64,000 nucleotides of DNA from Moringa oleifera (Eukaryota; Streptophyta; Magnoliopsida; Brassicales; Moringaceae): assembly GCA_021397835.1 (NCBI GenBank), contig JAJFZO010000263.1:555001-619000 (forward strand), given 5' to 3'. The notes beneath the pieces are model-generated. The model was not told where the DNA came from, searched no databases, and saw nothing but the letters and a program-made list of their open reading frames with translations. Shown one piece after another: positions 47,625-58,087 of this stretch (within the stretch, counting starts at the first letter, position 1; every line of letters begins with the position of its first letter). The translations under genes were made by a program, and so were the position numbers.

Positions 47625-49076
47625 AAGGCATTTGGCTACCTTAAGAGAGTCATACTTAATCCCGCCGTTTACCCGCGCTTGGTTGAATTTCTTCACTTTG
47701 ACATTCAGAGGACTAGGCAGAAATCACATTATGTGAGTGTCCGCAGGGACTATCGCAATGCTTTGTCTCAATTAAACAGTCGGATTCCCCTTATCCGTAC
47801 TAGTTTTGAGTTGGCTTTTGGACGCCCGAGGAAGGCCCCCAAAGGAACCGTTCCCAATCCGTCACCCAGCTGACACGCGGCAACCCGCTCTCGTTGTGGA
47901 AGCAGCTCGAGCAATCCACCGACAGCCGACGGGTTCGGGACTGGGACCCTCGTGCCCAGCCCTTAGAGCCAATCCTTTTCCCGAGGTTACGGATCCATTT
48001 TGCCAACTTCCCTTGCCTACGATATTCCATCGACTAGAGGTTGTTCACCTTGGAGACCTAATGCAGTTATGAGTATGACAAGGCATGGGAGGCACTCGGT
48101 CCTTCAGATTTTCAAGGGTCGTCGGGAGCTCATCGGATACCACGCGACGTGCGATGCTCTTCCAGCTGCTGGACCCTACCTTCGGCTGAGCCGTTTCCAA
48201 GGGGGGTAGGTTGTTAAATAGAAAAGATAACTTTTTTTGGGGTCCCTATTGATGTCTTCGGACTCCTTAACATTACCATTAGCTGCCACGTCCCGGTTCC
48301 AAAATTTTAACTACATCCTCTTTCAAAGCTCATGCCAAGGTTCTATTCGACGAGCTTCCCCCTTCTCTTAAGATCAACTAACCCTTGTGCAATTATCGTT
48401 CACATGGAACCTTTCCCTTCTCCGACCTTCAAAGTTCTCATTTGAATATTTGCTACTACCACCAAAATCAGCACCGATGGTTGCTCCACCCGAGCTCACG
48501 CCCCTGGTTTTACGGCGACCACCATGCCCTCCTACTCATTGGGGCTTGGCCCTTGCTCCAAAGGCTGGGTATAGGTCGCGCGCTTCAGAACCATTTATTT
48601 TCGGGGCTAGTTAATTCGGCAGGTGAGTTATTACACATTCTTTAGTAGATTTCAACTTCAATGGCCATCGTCCTACTGTCTTAATCAACCAACACCCTTT
48701 GTGGGTTCTAGGTTAATGCGTAGTTAGGCACTGTAACCAACTTCCAGTTCATCTTGCATCGCCAGTTTTACTTACCAAAAATGGCCCACTTGGAGCTCTC
48801 GATTCTGTGGGATGGCTCAACGAAGCAGCCACCCCGTACTACTTATTTAAAGTTTGAGAATAGGTCGAGAGCATTGCGCCCTCGATACCTCCAATCTTTG
48901 GCTTTACCCGATAGAACTTGCATCTGAGCTCTAGTTATCTTGAGGGAAACTTTGGAGGGAACCAGCTACTAGACGGTTCAATTAGTCTTTTGCCCCTATA
49001 CCTAAGTCAAATGAATGATTTGCACGTCAGTATCGCTGTGGGCCTCCACTAGAGTTTCCTCTAGCTTCACCCCACT

Positions 49077-49107
<31 letters not shown>

Positions 49108-49430
49108 TAGGCATGCTCGCACTTGAACCCTTCTCAAAAGATCGAGGTCGGTCGGTGGTGCACCCACGAGGGATCCCGCCAATCTGCTTCCTTCTGCCTT
49201 ATTGGTTTACTTGCTCGTTGACTCGCACGCATGTCTGACTTCTTGGTCCATGTTTCAAGACGGTTCGAATGGGGAGCCTGCTAATCGACGTCAGAAGCGC
49301 GCAGGTGCTGAAGCACCACCGCGATGGCATGTGCTGCCAGCCACGATCTCGACGACGATGTCTCCGCAAGCGCATCAAAGGCTCGGGCTTGGGCCATCGT
49401 CGCGATCTGCATCGGTTCACACCATCGAGC
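46546..49430 (-). rRNA. 25S rRNA, B lineage copy 3 (truncated)
   Basis: About 2.88 kb of B-type 25S ends in D2 at the same fusion to IGS (CATCGGTTCACACCATCGAGC). It is very similar to B copy 2 along its length. Confidence 0.93.
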
Positions 49431-49763
49431 TTGCCAAGCCACATCCCAACCTATTATCTCATGAATTTTCTCGTTTTGTTACCCAAAGTTTAGCAGATTT
49501 CGTTTCCCACATTTTCCCCACTTCGTTGGCTACTGATCGGGCATCCTACACTCTTCAACCGACGTCGCTGGCCGCCTGCCTGCCAACGGTGGTGGCTGCC
49601 ACAGCCACGCACCACTGGCTGGATGGGCAAGGCAGCAAGCCGCCCTGCCCATACCATGCACGCTGGGTTCCCCAAGCCCAACGCCTACCCATGTGGGATG
49701 GGCTGGGGGGGAGCACGTATGGCCAATTGGCACCCAGCAAAGTAAGTGACCACCTCCCCCCTA
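49431..49763 (-). other. IGS segment, B copy 3
   Basis: It matches 33731-34075. An open frame of 190 codons at 49202-49774 runs across the 25S/IGS fusion on the plus strand and has no family resemblance. No gene is accepted. Confidence 0.7.
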
Positions 49764-49990
49764 AAAAGTCTTAAGTGAAATTTCACTCCCGACAGAAGGA
49801 AACATCAATATGTTTGAGCCATCATAATGGCTCTAAAAAATATTTACCTAGAATTTTGAGCTGAAATTTTTCACATAAATGGAGAACAATCATATCTACC
49901 ACTAGAAAAAATTTTAGAATTTTTTGGGCACTAAATTGTTTTCAATGAATTTTCTACAGCCAAAAATTGAAAAAGTCATCAAAAATAGCC
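49764..49990. other. AT-rich segment of B-lineage IGS, copy 3 (unidentified)
   Basis: Homologous to 34076-34300. No gene or motif is recognised. Confidence 0.6.
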
Positions 49991-50359
49991 CGTGAGTCGA
50001 AATAATCGCAATTTCATAAGTGGGCATTTTGGGACAAATTTCATGATGAAAAGACTGTCAACTCACACCAATTTCATAAGTGGGCATTGCGGCTAGCAGG
50101 CTAGGGCAGCTGTACCTCTGCCTGGCCCAGGGTGCATGCTAGCTGCCCTGTCCAGTGCACCTCTGGCCACCCATGGCTGTCCTTAAGGTCCATCATAGCG
50201 AGGGGACACGGCCAAGCCCAACTTGCCCATGAAATCAATGCCCACAGCACATGCCGAGCCTCAGAGCATGCTCGCAGCAGGCTCGCGTGGGGCACGCCGG
50301 GCAAGGCTGGCACTGTGCCTGCTGGGGACTACTGTGGAACCCCTGGCTTGCACGCTGGG
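49991..50359 (-). other. IGS before the subrepeat, B copy 3
   Basis: Homologous to 34301-34671, including the duplicated AATTTCATAAGTGGGCATT word. Confidence 0.65.
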
Positions 50360-50540
50360 CACCATGTTGATGGGATGGGACAAGGGGGCTACCTCGCGAT
50401 GGGCGCCAATGACCTGGTCGGTGCGTCCACCGCTGCCTCACGCTGGGCAAGCAGCCTATGTCGTGCCTGCTGGGGGCTGCCGAGGCATGCCTTCCTTGCC
50501 CATTGTTCATGTGACACTGCTCCCCTGGCTCGCTCATTGG
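50360..50540. repeat. Single IGS subrepeat unit, B copy 3
   Basis: One 181-bp unit, the counterpart of 34672-34852. Confidence 0.88.
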
Positions 50541-50798
50541 GTAGTACTTTACCGAGGGACAGCATCAAGGGACAAGTTTCTGTTAGATATATATATATTT
50601 TATTAGAGTAACACTTGGTTCCCCAATGCTTCCTGATATGTTTCCAAGTGTTTTGCCTTGTGTTTCTCATTCTCTACAAGCCCAAAGGACTTACTTCTTT
50701 TTCCAAGTCTTTATCTTAAGGGACGATTTCAGACCTCGAGGCATCAATTGTCGAAAAGAATGAGACAATTGTTGTGAGGGCTCGGGAGGGGGGGGGGA
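50541..50798 (-). other. IGS next to 25S fragment, B copy 3
   Basis: This is the conserved AT-rich block and a poly-G tract near 50788-50797. No gene is seen. Confidence 0.65.
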
Positions 50799-50997
50799 GG
50801 GACGAATCGAAGTGATAAAGGGCTGAATCTTTGTAGATCATGGAAGCAAGGCCACTCTGCCACTTACAATACCTCGTTGCATATTTAAGTTGTCTACAAA
50901 TGATTCTACCAGTCGCTCGGTGGGAATCACACTTCAAGGCAGCCCGCGAGGCTCCTCTACCGCGTGACCTTGGCTAACGACACATGCCTTTTGGGCG
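50799..50997 (-). rRNA. 25S rRNA 3' fragment, B' copy 3
   Basis: About 200 nt of the 25S 3' end is fused at TTTTGGGCGAT to ITS2, as in B' copy 2. Confidence 0.9.
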
Positions 50998-51069
50998 ATA
51001 GGACAACATCCACCCTGCGATGGTCCCTCCCCTCCCTGAAGGGAAGAGGGGGGGTCGAGGGCGAGGGTG
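50998..51069 (-). other. ITS2 fragment, B' copy 3
   Basis: The 5.8S-proximal end of ITS2, as at 35310-35380. Confidence 0.8.
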
Positions 51070-51130
51070 CTTGACACCCAGGCAGACATGCCCTCGACTT
51101 GATGGCATTGGGCGCAACTTGCGTTCAAAG

Positions 51131-51163
<33 letters not shown>

Positions 51164-51232
51164 TAAGTATCACATTTCGCTATGTTTTTTATCGATGCGA
51201 GAGTCGAGATATCCATTGTCGAGAGTCATTTT
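51070..51232 (-). rRNA. 5.8S rRNA, B' copy 3 (degenerate)
   Basis: About 163 nt and, by eye, the least altered 5.8S in the window: GACTCGATGGTTCACGGG is retained. TATGTTTTTTATC and other changes still break conserved positions. Confidence 0.92.
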
Positions 51233-51309
51233 AGACATCATTTAGGGATGACATGACTACTAACTGCGCACCGAGTTCAAGGCGATTGGGGTGTGCTTTT
51301 TCAATTGTC
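51233..51309 (-). other. ITS1 fragment, B' copy 3
   Basis: The 5.8S-proximal ITS1 is fused to internal 18S near 51305-51310, as in B' copy 2. Confidence 0.75.
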
Positions 51310-51653
51310 GAGGAGATGATGACTCGTGCTTACTAGGAATTCCTCGTTGAAGACCAACAATTGCAATGATCTATCCCCATCACAATGAAATTTCAAAGAT
51401 TACCCGGGCCTTTTGGCGAAGGCTATAAACTCGTTGAATACATAAATGTAACGCGCGTGTAGCCCAGAACATCTAAGGGCATCATAGACCTATTATTGCC
51501 TCAAACTTCCTTGGCCTATGCAGCCATAGTGCCTCTAAGAAGCCAGCCGTAAAGGGTCACCTCCATGTAGCTAGTTAGCAGGCTGAGGTCTCGTTCGTTA
51601 ATGGAAGTAACCAGATAGATTGCTTCACCAACTAAGAACAGCCATGCACCACG

Positions 51654-51691
<38 letters not shown>

Positions 51692-51884
51692 TGTACTATG
51701 TTTGGACCTGGTAAGTTTCCCCGTGTTGAGTCAAATTAAGCCGCAGGCTTCACTCCTGGTGGTGCCCTTCAGTCAATTCCTTTAAGTTTCAGCCTTGTGA
51801 CCATACTCCCCCCCGGAACCCAGACTTTGATTTCTCATAAGGTGCTAGCGGAGTCCTAAAAGCAACATCTGCTGATCCTTGCTA

Positions 51885-51921
<37 letters not shown>

Positions 51922-51928
51922 TGTCTTT

Positions 51929-51968
<40 letters not shown>

Positions 51969-52563
51969 AGCAAACGCTTTTGCAGTTGTTTGCCTTTCAT
52001 AAGTCCAAGAATTTCACCTCCGACTATGAAATACTAATGCCCCTGACTGTCCCTGTTAATTATTACTTTGATCCCAAAGGCCAACAGAATAGGATCAAAA
52101 TCCTATGATGTTATCCAATGCTAATGTATTCAGAGCGTAGGTTCGCTTTGAGCACTCTAATTTCTTCAAAGTAATAGCACCAGAGGCACGACCCGGCTAA
52201 TTAAGGCTAGGAGCGCATCGTCAACAGTAGGGATGAGCCAATCGGTGCACACCATAAGTGGACCGACCGACCCATCCCAAGGTCTAACTATGAGGTTTTT
52301 AACTGCAACAACTTAAATATATGCTATTGGACCTGAAATTACCGTAGCTACTGGCACCAGTCTTGCCCTTCAATGGATCTCATTAAGGGATTTAGATTAT
52401 ACTCATTCCAATTATTAGACTCGAAGAGCCCGGTATTTTTATTTATTGTCACTACCTCCCCATGCTAGGATTGGGTAATTTGCACGCTTGCTGCCTTCCT
52501 TAGATGTGGTAGCTGTTTCTCAGCCTCTCTCTCCGAAATCGAACCCATCACCACCATTGTAGG
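51310..52563 (-). rRNA. 18S rRNA internal piece, B' copy 3 (both ends missing)
   Basis: About 1254 bp, ending at CACCATTGTAGG next to the LTR of the near-complete element. It carries the B-lineage 15-bp deletion. It forms the left flank of the full insertion. Confidence 0.94.
52559..52563. other. Target site duplication GTAGG, left
   Basis: GTAGG immediately precedes the LTR end TGTCACACC and is repeated at 59110-59114 beyond the other LTR. Five bp is the normal duplication length for Ty3/Gypsy integrases. Confidence 0.92.
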
Positions 52564-53573
52564 TGTCACACCATCAGTTGCGGGATTAACGCAACTCTAG
52601 TGTGATGGTGCTAGATGCGTCCACCTAACCAGCCCAACTTTCTAAGCTCGTGCCAAAAGAAGAACAAGAGTCAACAATGCAAAACGCAAAGTAAGAAGAC
52701 GGTATTATGAGAACTCTTTCTCAACCTTTATTGAAAATAAAGGAACTCTTTACAAAAGAAGGGTCTCTCTTTAAGAACACCCAAAGCCTCTAGCTACCCA
52801 CACACTTGAGTTTGTATTACTCGATATGTTTACAACTGAACCCAAGCCCCTTTTTTATACTAGTTTATGAGTGTCCTACTCAAACACTCCCTCTTAGTTA
52901 TCCCACATTTTTCAGATAGGCCACCCAATCTTGATCATATATCTTTATCACATTGAGGCTTATCTTCAAAGTTTAGATAACATCCTTCTCTCGCAAGTAC
53001 TCTCCTTGAGTCAAGGATCTCATCTCCTTTGAAGTTTTCTCCAAGCCTTCTTATCCGCTTTCAACCAGTTTGGATAGTCTTGAGGAGGTGGTTTTCGTTC
53101 AGAGCCTTATCTCTTTTGGCTTTCAGGATAGACATCTCTTTCTTATCCTTCTATCGCCTTGATCCTCCTCTTACCAATAGTCATATCCTTTCTTTGTGGA
53201 ATATCTTCACTTGCTAGACTTTCCATCCATGCCAAGTTAGGTTCCCGGATTCTGCCCTGTGTTCCCGTCACTGGACATATTCGCACCACCATGTGTTGGT
53301 GCTTGCTTAAGGCATCTCTGCCGCTTCCCCCTTAAACGGGCTTATGGGTCTATTTGTGTGCTTCATCCCTCGCTCCACAACGTTCCCAACTCATCAGCGA
53401 ATCTTGCCACTATAAGTATGAAATTCGATTTGTCACCAAGTCTCCCGCATTCGTTTTCATATCTAACTCATGTGTTTTTGCCTTGCTAACGTGGTCTTCC
53501 ACACTTGTAGGTCTGAGCATGGAGCAAGACTCACCATGCCTATGCCTTGGTACTCAGATTCTAAGGTCTGACA
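52564..53573 (-). repeat. 3' LTR (1010 bp) of copy 4
   Basis: TGTCACACC...GGTCTGACA, with the TATA box complement at 52853-52859. By eye it is closer to the LTRs at 20157 and 36877 than to its own partner at 58088, which suggests it was homogenised with, or duplicated together with, those blocks. Confidence 0.95.
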
Positions 53574-53592
53574 AACCACCCCCACTGGAAGA
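53574..53592 (-). other. Polypurine tract of copy 4
   Basis: A G-rich run in element sense (CAGTGGGGGTGGTT) lies directly before the LTR start. Confidence 0.8.
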
Positions 53593-54205
53593 GCTCGACG
53601 CCCTCGTCGACTTAATGTTGTGAAACACCCTGATCATGTCCTTAAATTGCCACAATGTGGTATCTTTTTCCCAACTCGCATCCATGTCACTGGTGCCTTT
53701 CCACTAGACTAAGTAGTATGTCCTCCGATTCATCTTACTATAGCCCTTTGTTCGATGATCAAGGATTTTCTTTATTTCCTTGTCAAATTGAACTCGAGTT
53801 ACTGGCGATTCACGCTTAGCCTGCTTACGTCTGCGATCGGCATCTTCCTGAAACTCTTTAAGGAAGCTCACATGGAATGTTAGGTGCATCTTTAGATGTT
53901 GCGGTAGCTTCAACCTGTAAGCTACTGCTCTAACTTTTTTCTCAATCTCAAATGGTCCATCATACCTTGGGATAAGGCCTCGATGAACTCCCTTCTTCGT
54001 GATTTTCTTCCAAATTTGAGGTGTCAGCTTCAGTAGGACCTTGTCCCAACTTGGAACTCAGCATCACGTCTCTTTTTGTCAGCATATTTCTTCATACACC
54101 TCTGTATCTTAAAAGGGCTATCCCTCGCTTGGTCAATCAACTCTTGCTTGTCCCGAGCATAGCGGTAGGCTGCTAGCATCTCCCTTGGCTCCTCTGCTTG
54201 GCTAT
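53593..54205 (-). pseudogene. Chromodomain and integrase C-terminus, copy 4
   Basis: The frame at 53704-53913 joins the integrase C-terminus (HPTF-like HLTFHVSFLKEF) to the chromodomain without the TGA of copy 1 (VTRVQFDKEIKKIL, then RRTYYLV) but stops after YYLV. A one-base loss near 54050 (GTCCCAACTT versus GTCCCCAACTT) shifts the GPY region. Confidence 0.85.
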
Positions 54206-54960
54206 CTCATGGGGCGTCGTTGGTTTTTACCCAAAAGCTACCTCTATGGGACTTAGACCTGTCGATGACGAGCGATGGATGTTGTAGCAAAAGCCAATCT
54301 CTTTGGCTTGTAGTCACGTAGTGCCGTAAATACTCCTCCAGCAAGCTATTTACCCTCTCTGTTTGATCGTCTGTCTGTGGATGGTTTGCTGTGGAGAATT
54401 TGAGTTCTATTCCCATCATGTTTAGCAACACTATCTAGAATCTTCCCATGAATCTAGCATCTCTGTCACTCATAATGTCTTTCAACAACCCAAACAACTT
54501 AACAACATATTTGGAAAACATCTCAACGGCCGTATCAGCTGGGCACGCTCAAGTAACAGGAACAAAGATAGCATACTTTGAGAACCTATCAACAATCACC
54601 ATTATAGCAGATAATCCCCTTACCTTTGGGAAGCCTACAATGAAATCCATCGACACCGACTCCCATGGGTGTTTCGAAATGGGTAAGGGTTAGAGCAAAC
54701 CCGCCTCCCTCCTTCTGTTCATTTTGTCCTGTTGGCACATTAAGCATGTGCGAACATAGGCCTCCATATCTTCCATCAACTTGGGTCGGTAATAGGCTCT
54801 TGTCAGTAGCGCGAGCATCCTCTCGATGCCCGGATGACCTGCCCATAGCGGGTCATGGGTTTCCCTCAGCAACTGTTTTCGAAGTCCTCCAGACTTAGGC
54901 ACAAATAGTCTGTCTCCTCAACCATATAGTAACCCATCCTCGATCCAATATCTTCAGCTC
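54206..54960 (-). pseudogene. Integrase zinc-binding and catalytic core, copy 4
   Basis: All four zinc ligands can be read (ETHDPLWAGH and CLMCQQ). The first catalytic Asp ([10 protein letters not shown]), second (SDRDARF) and Glu (NSLLEEYL) are present. KLFG runs in frame into KDIMSDRD, unlike copies 1-3. Stops at CAG- and CGA-like codons interrupt it, and a deletion of about 17 bp near 54291 puts the stretch after RDWL out of frame. Confidence 0.88.
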
Positions 54961-55687
54961 AAGCCTTTGCTCACTTCCTCTATGAGTCGGGCATATTCGG
55001 TAACTTTCCCAGCTATCGATCTTATTTGCTCGAGTAAGTCGCTCTGGACACCCGTCAGAGCAGCCACATAAGTTTGCACTTCTACGCGGCTTAATGCATC
55101 AGCAACAATGTTTTGTTTGCTTGGTTTGTGTTCCCACACAAAATCAAACTCCGCCATAAACTCTTGCCATCTTACTTGTTTCGGAGATAGCTTTTTCTGT
55201 GAGTGAAAATAGTATTAGCGACATTTTCAGTAATCACCTTAAATTTCATCCCAAGCAAGTAATGCTGCCATGTCCCTAGGCAATGGACAACAACCATCAT
55301 CTCCTTTTCATGAGTCGAATAACACTGCTCTGCATCCTTGAGTTTTTGACTCTCGAATGCCACGGGATGGCCATTCTGCACTAACACACCCCCGATTGCT
55401 CGATCAAAAGTCTCTGTGACTACCTCAAATGCCTCTTTAAAGTTCGGTAGGGACAGTATTGGTTCCAAAGCTATTGCCTGTTTTAATCCCTCGAAAGCCT
55501 TGTTGAATTCATCGGTCCACACCCACGGGCAATCTTTCTCTAGCAAGTCCGTCAAAGGGTTGCTCTTGCTTGAATATCCTTTGATGAACCGTCTGTAATA
55601 GTTTGCGAGCCCAAGGAATGATTGCAATTCAGCAACTTTTCGCTGGGCTGGCCACTCCATGATGGCCTTCACTTTCCTTTCATCCAT
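54961..55687 (-). pseudogene. RNase H and connection domain, copy 4
   Basis: The 55172-55687 frame holds the RT thumb/connection ([25 protein letters not shown]) and RNase H ([35 protein letters not shown]). The first RNase H acid expected as TDAS reads TETF. A frame change near 55205 separates the tail (KPSKQNIVADALSRVE at 54954-55157). Confidence 0.87.
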
Positions 55688-56599
55688 CCGTATCTATCCG
55701 TTCCCGACCCAATGTCCCAAGAATGACACTTCTTGCTTGTAAAACTCGCATTTTTCCTTCTTGATGTACAGCTGGTGCTCTCGCATCCGCATCAATACTT
55801 GCCGTAAATGCTTTGCATGGTCGTCTAGGGTCTCACTATAGACCACAATGTCATCCAAGTAGACTACCATAAACTTGTCCAAAAACTCAAACAATACGTC
55901 ATACATAAGATTGCAAAAGGTAGCAGGTGCATTGGTTAGCCCGAAGGGCATCACCATGAACTCATAAGAGCCGTACCTTGTGATGCATGCGGTTTTTGCT
56001 TCGTCCCCCTCAGCTATTATGACTTGCTAGCATCCTGACCGCAAGTCTAGCTTCGTAAAGTACTTGGCCCTTGATAACCGATCAAATAAGTCTGTAACGT
56101 TTGGCACCGGATATTTGTTCTTTACCATTACCTTGTTTAATGCTTAGTAATTGACGCACATCCTCAGCGAGCCATCTTGTTTTCGCTGGAATAGCATAGG
56201 TGCGCCATAAGGGGCCTTTGATGGCTAAATGAAACCCGCTTCTAATAGCTCGTCTAGTTGCTTCCGTAATTCGACTAGTTCCGACTGGGGCATTCGATAT
56301 GGTGCTTGAGCAAGGGGTCTAGCACCCGGAAGTAACTCGATCATATGATCAACATTCCTCCTTAAAGGCAATGTCTTGGGGAGCTTCGGTGGCATCATGT
56401 CACTGAATTCCCTCAACACTTCAGCGATCTTGTCGGGCACCTCTACAACTTGATTTGGTTTTACCTTAAATAGTGCTGCCACCATCATCACTTCACCCTT
56501 CCGTAGTCCAAACTTTAGTTGCTTTGTAGATTGCAACCCAATCTGTTTCATATCTAACGAAAGCTCTCTTGCTGCTTCGGTTCTGATTAGGCTCGGGGC
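55688..56599 (-). pseudogene. Reverse transcriptase, copy 4
   Basis: The 55694-55957 frame has MVMPFGLTNAPATFCNLM and the catalytic VVYLDDIVVYSE; the 56225-56551 frame has the N-terminal LPLRRNVDHMIELL and LDELLEAGF. Stops include TAG for the Trp of GYWQV near 56026 and TAG after WVGNG near 55693. The YLDD box is intact. Confidence 0.9.
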
Positions 56600-57211
56600 T
56601 CATTCATCAGCCACGAGTACTCCACCTAAGTGGGGCATCATCGACACCTTGGCTTGTCTGAAGAATTCTAGACCCAAGATAACATCAAAGTCATCTAACT
56701 GAGTTATCATGAAGTTGGACGTACCTTTCCATTCACCTACCTCAAGGGTCGTAGTGGTAGCTCTGCATACTGCCTTCGCCTCAGCATTCACTACTTTGAA
56801 CTTGACCGAGGTTGGAGAAAGCTTAAGCCCGAGCTTTACCACTTCTCTTTCCACGATGAAATTGTTGGTAGCTCCCATATCCAACATTGCCAGTGCATCG
56901 TTCCCGTTTACCTTCACCGGGACATAGATCAATCTTTTTTGCAAGTTCTTGGGTGTGATCGCATTCAGCAGCTGAATTGGATTCACCCGAGTTGTGGTAT
57001 TCCTTTCCTTTTCCTCGAAGGAATCCTCTACTGTCATGAGCGCCGCTAACTTCTCCTTGCGAGGACAGTCGCGTGCTCTATGTGGCTCGTTGCATAAGAA
57101 GCAACCTTGTTGGTCCACACTCTTTCCTTTTCCTTTCAAAGAGGATGAGCCCCGAGGCTTGCTGGACTCAGCATTCTTCTTTTTCTTGCCCTTGCCACTG
57201 GGCTTTTTCAT
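56600..57211 (-). pseudogene. Gag zinc knuckle and aspartic protease, copy 4
   Basis: A 203-residue frame contains a Lys-rich Gag tail, the zinc knuckle CFLCNEPHRARDC (CX2CX3HX4C, complete), and the protease region LDMGATNNF...ILGLEFF. The catalytic DTG is DMG because ACG became ATG at 56876-56878; copy 1 retains DTG. It ends in TGA after VADE, the stop shared with copy 1. Confidence 0.9.
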
Positions 57212-58012
57212 CTCTTTTCCAGCCTTCCCTCATTTCTCACCTTTCTTTTCGGAAGCACCACCCGCATACTTGAAATCCACCAAGCTATCCGCCACAAAAA
57301 ATGCTGAGGGCAAATCTTAGACACCTTGCTGCCTCAGTTCTGCTTAAGCCCACGGGTGCAAGCCTGATAAGAAGTTAAACAACCTATCCTCCTCTGACAT
57401 GTTCTTGATGTCTAACATCAGTGAACTGAACTCCTTGACGAAGTCACGCACTGAACCTATCCGCTTCAGGTGTTTCAGTTGTTCCCTAGCCATGAACGAG
57501 GTGTTACATGGTAGGAATTGCTCCTTCAATTCCCTTTTGAGTGTCTCCCACGAATCAATGCTTGGCCTTCCCATGATAGCGTCATCCTGCATACGGGTGT
57601 GCCACCACAACTTAGCATCACCAGATAAGTACATGGATGTGATCATTACCTGGTCATTTTCGGGTACTCTAGCAGCTTTGAAGTACTGCTCCATATCCCA
57701 CAAGAAGTTCTCCAACTCCTTGGCGTTCCTCTCTCCAGAGAACAGCTTTGGTTCTGGCACCTTCAGCTTAGCCATAGTAGAGTCTACCCCTACTGTAGAG
57801 GTGTGGGGAGCCCTTTTTAGCAACGCAATCTCAGTCTCAAGGCTCCTCACAGTCTCCTTGAGGTTTCCGATGTCCTCTGCCATCGAGGATTATCGCTGGG
57901 CGATTGTCTCCATCAACGCAGCTAGCGTGCATGTTGATCCCTCTGTCAGTGCACCAACGATCTCTTCCAACCGAGCGACACGCTCTCGCATTGACTCACT
58001 CCCTCCTGGCAT
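57212..58012 (-). pseudogene. Gag capsid region, copy 4
   Basis: The probable start is the ATG at 58012-58010; a frame with MAEDIGNLKE follows from 57883 after a stop or frame change near 57890. The capsid core is well preserved (FSGERNAKELENFLWDMEQY, LSGDAKLWWHTRM, EQFLPCNTSFMAREQLKHL, DFVKEFSSLMLDIKNMSEED) up to HPWA. There CAA has become TAA, and a second TAA follows near 57318. Confidence 0.88.
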
Positions 58013-58072
58013 GGGGCCTTGGCAATGATAAGATCAACCACGAGTTTGAGAGCAAGTGGTGATCGAAACCGC

Positions 58073-58084
58073 GCTCTGATACCA
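58073..58084 (-). other. Primer binding site of copy 4 (initiator Met tRNA)
   Basis: In element sense this is TGGTATCAGAGC, the exact plant initiator Met tRNA primer complement, 3 nt from the LTR. Confidence 0.93.
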
Positions 58085-58087
58085 AAC

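Noticed and set aside
49202..49774. 190-codon open frame crossing the 25S/IGS fusion
   Set aside because: The counterpart in block 2 is broken, and the frame simply spans two non-coding parts; no protein family is recognisable.
15985..52564. Several independent integrations of the retroelement at a hotspot
   Set aside because: Shared secondary deletions and identical fusion points show the copies are duplicated segments. Targeting remains possible only for the first insertion.
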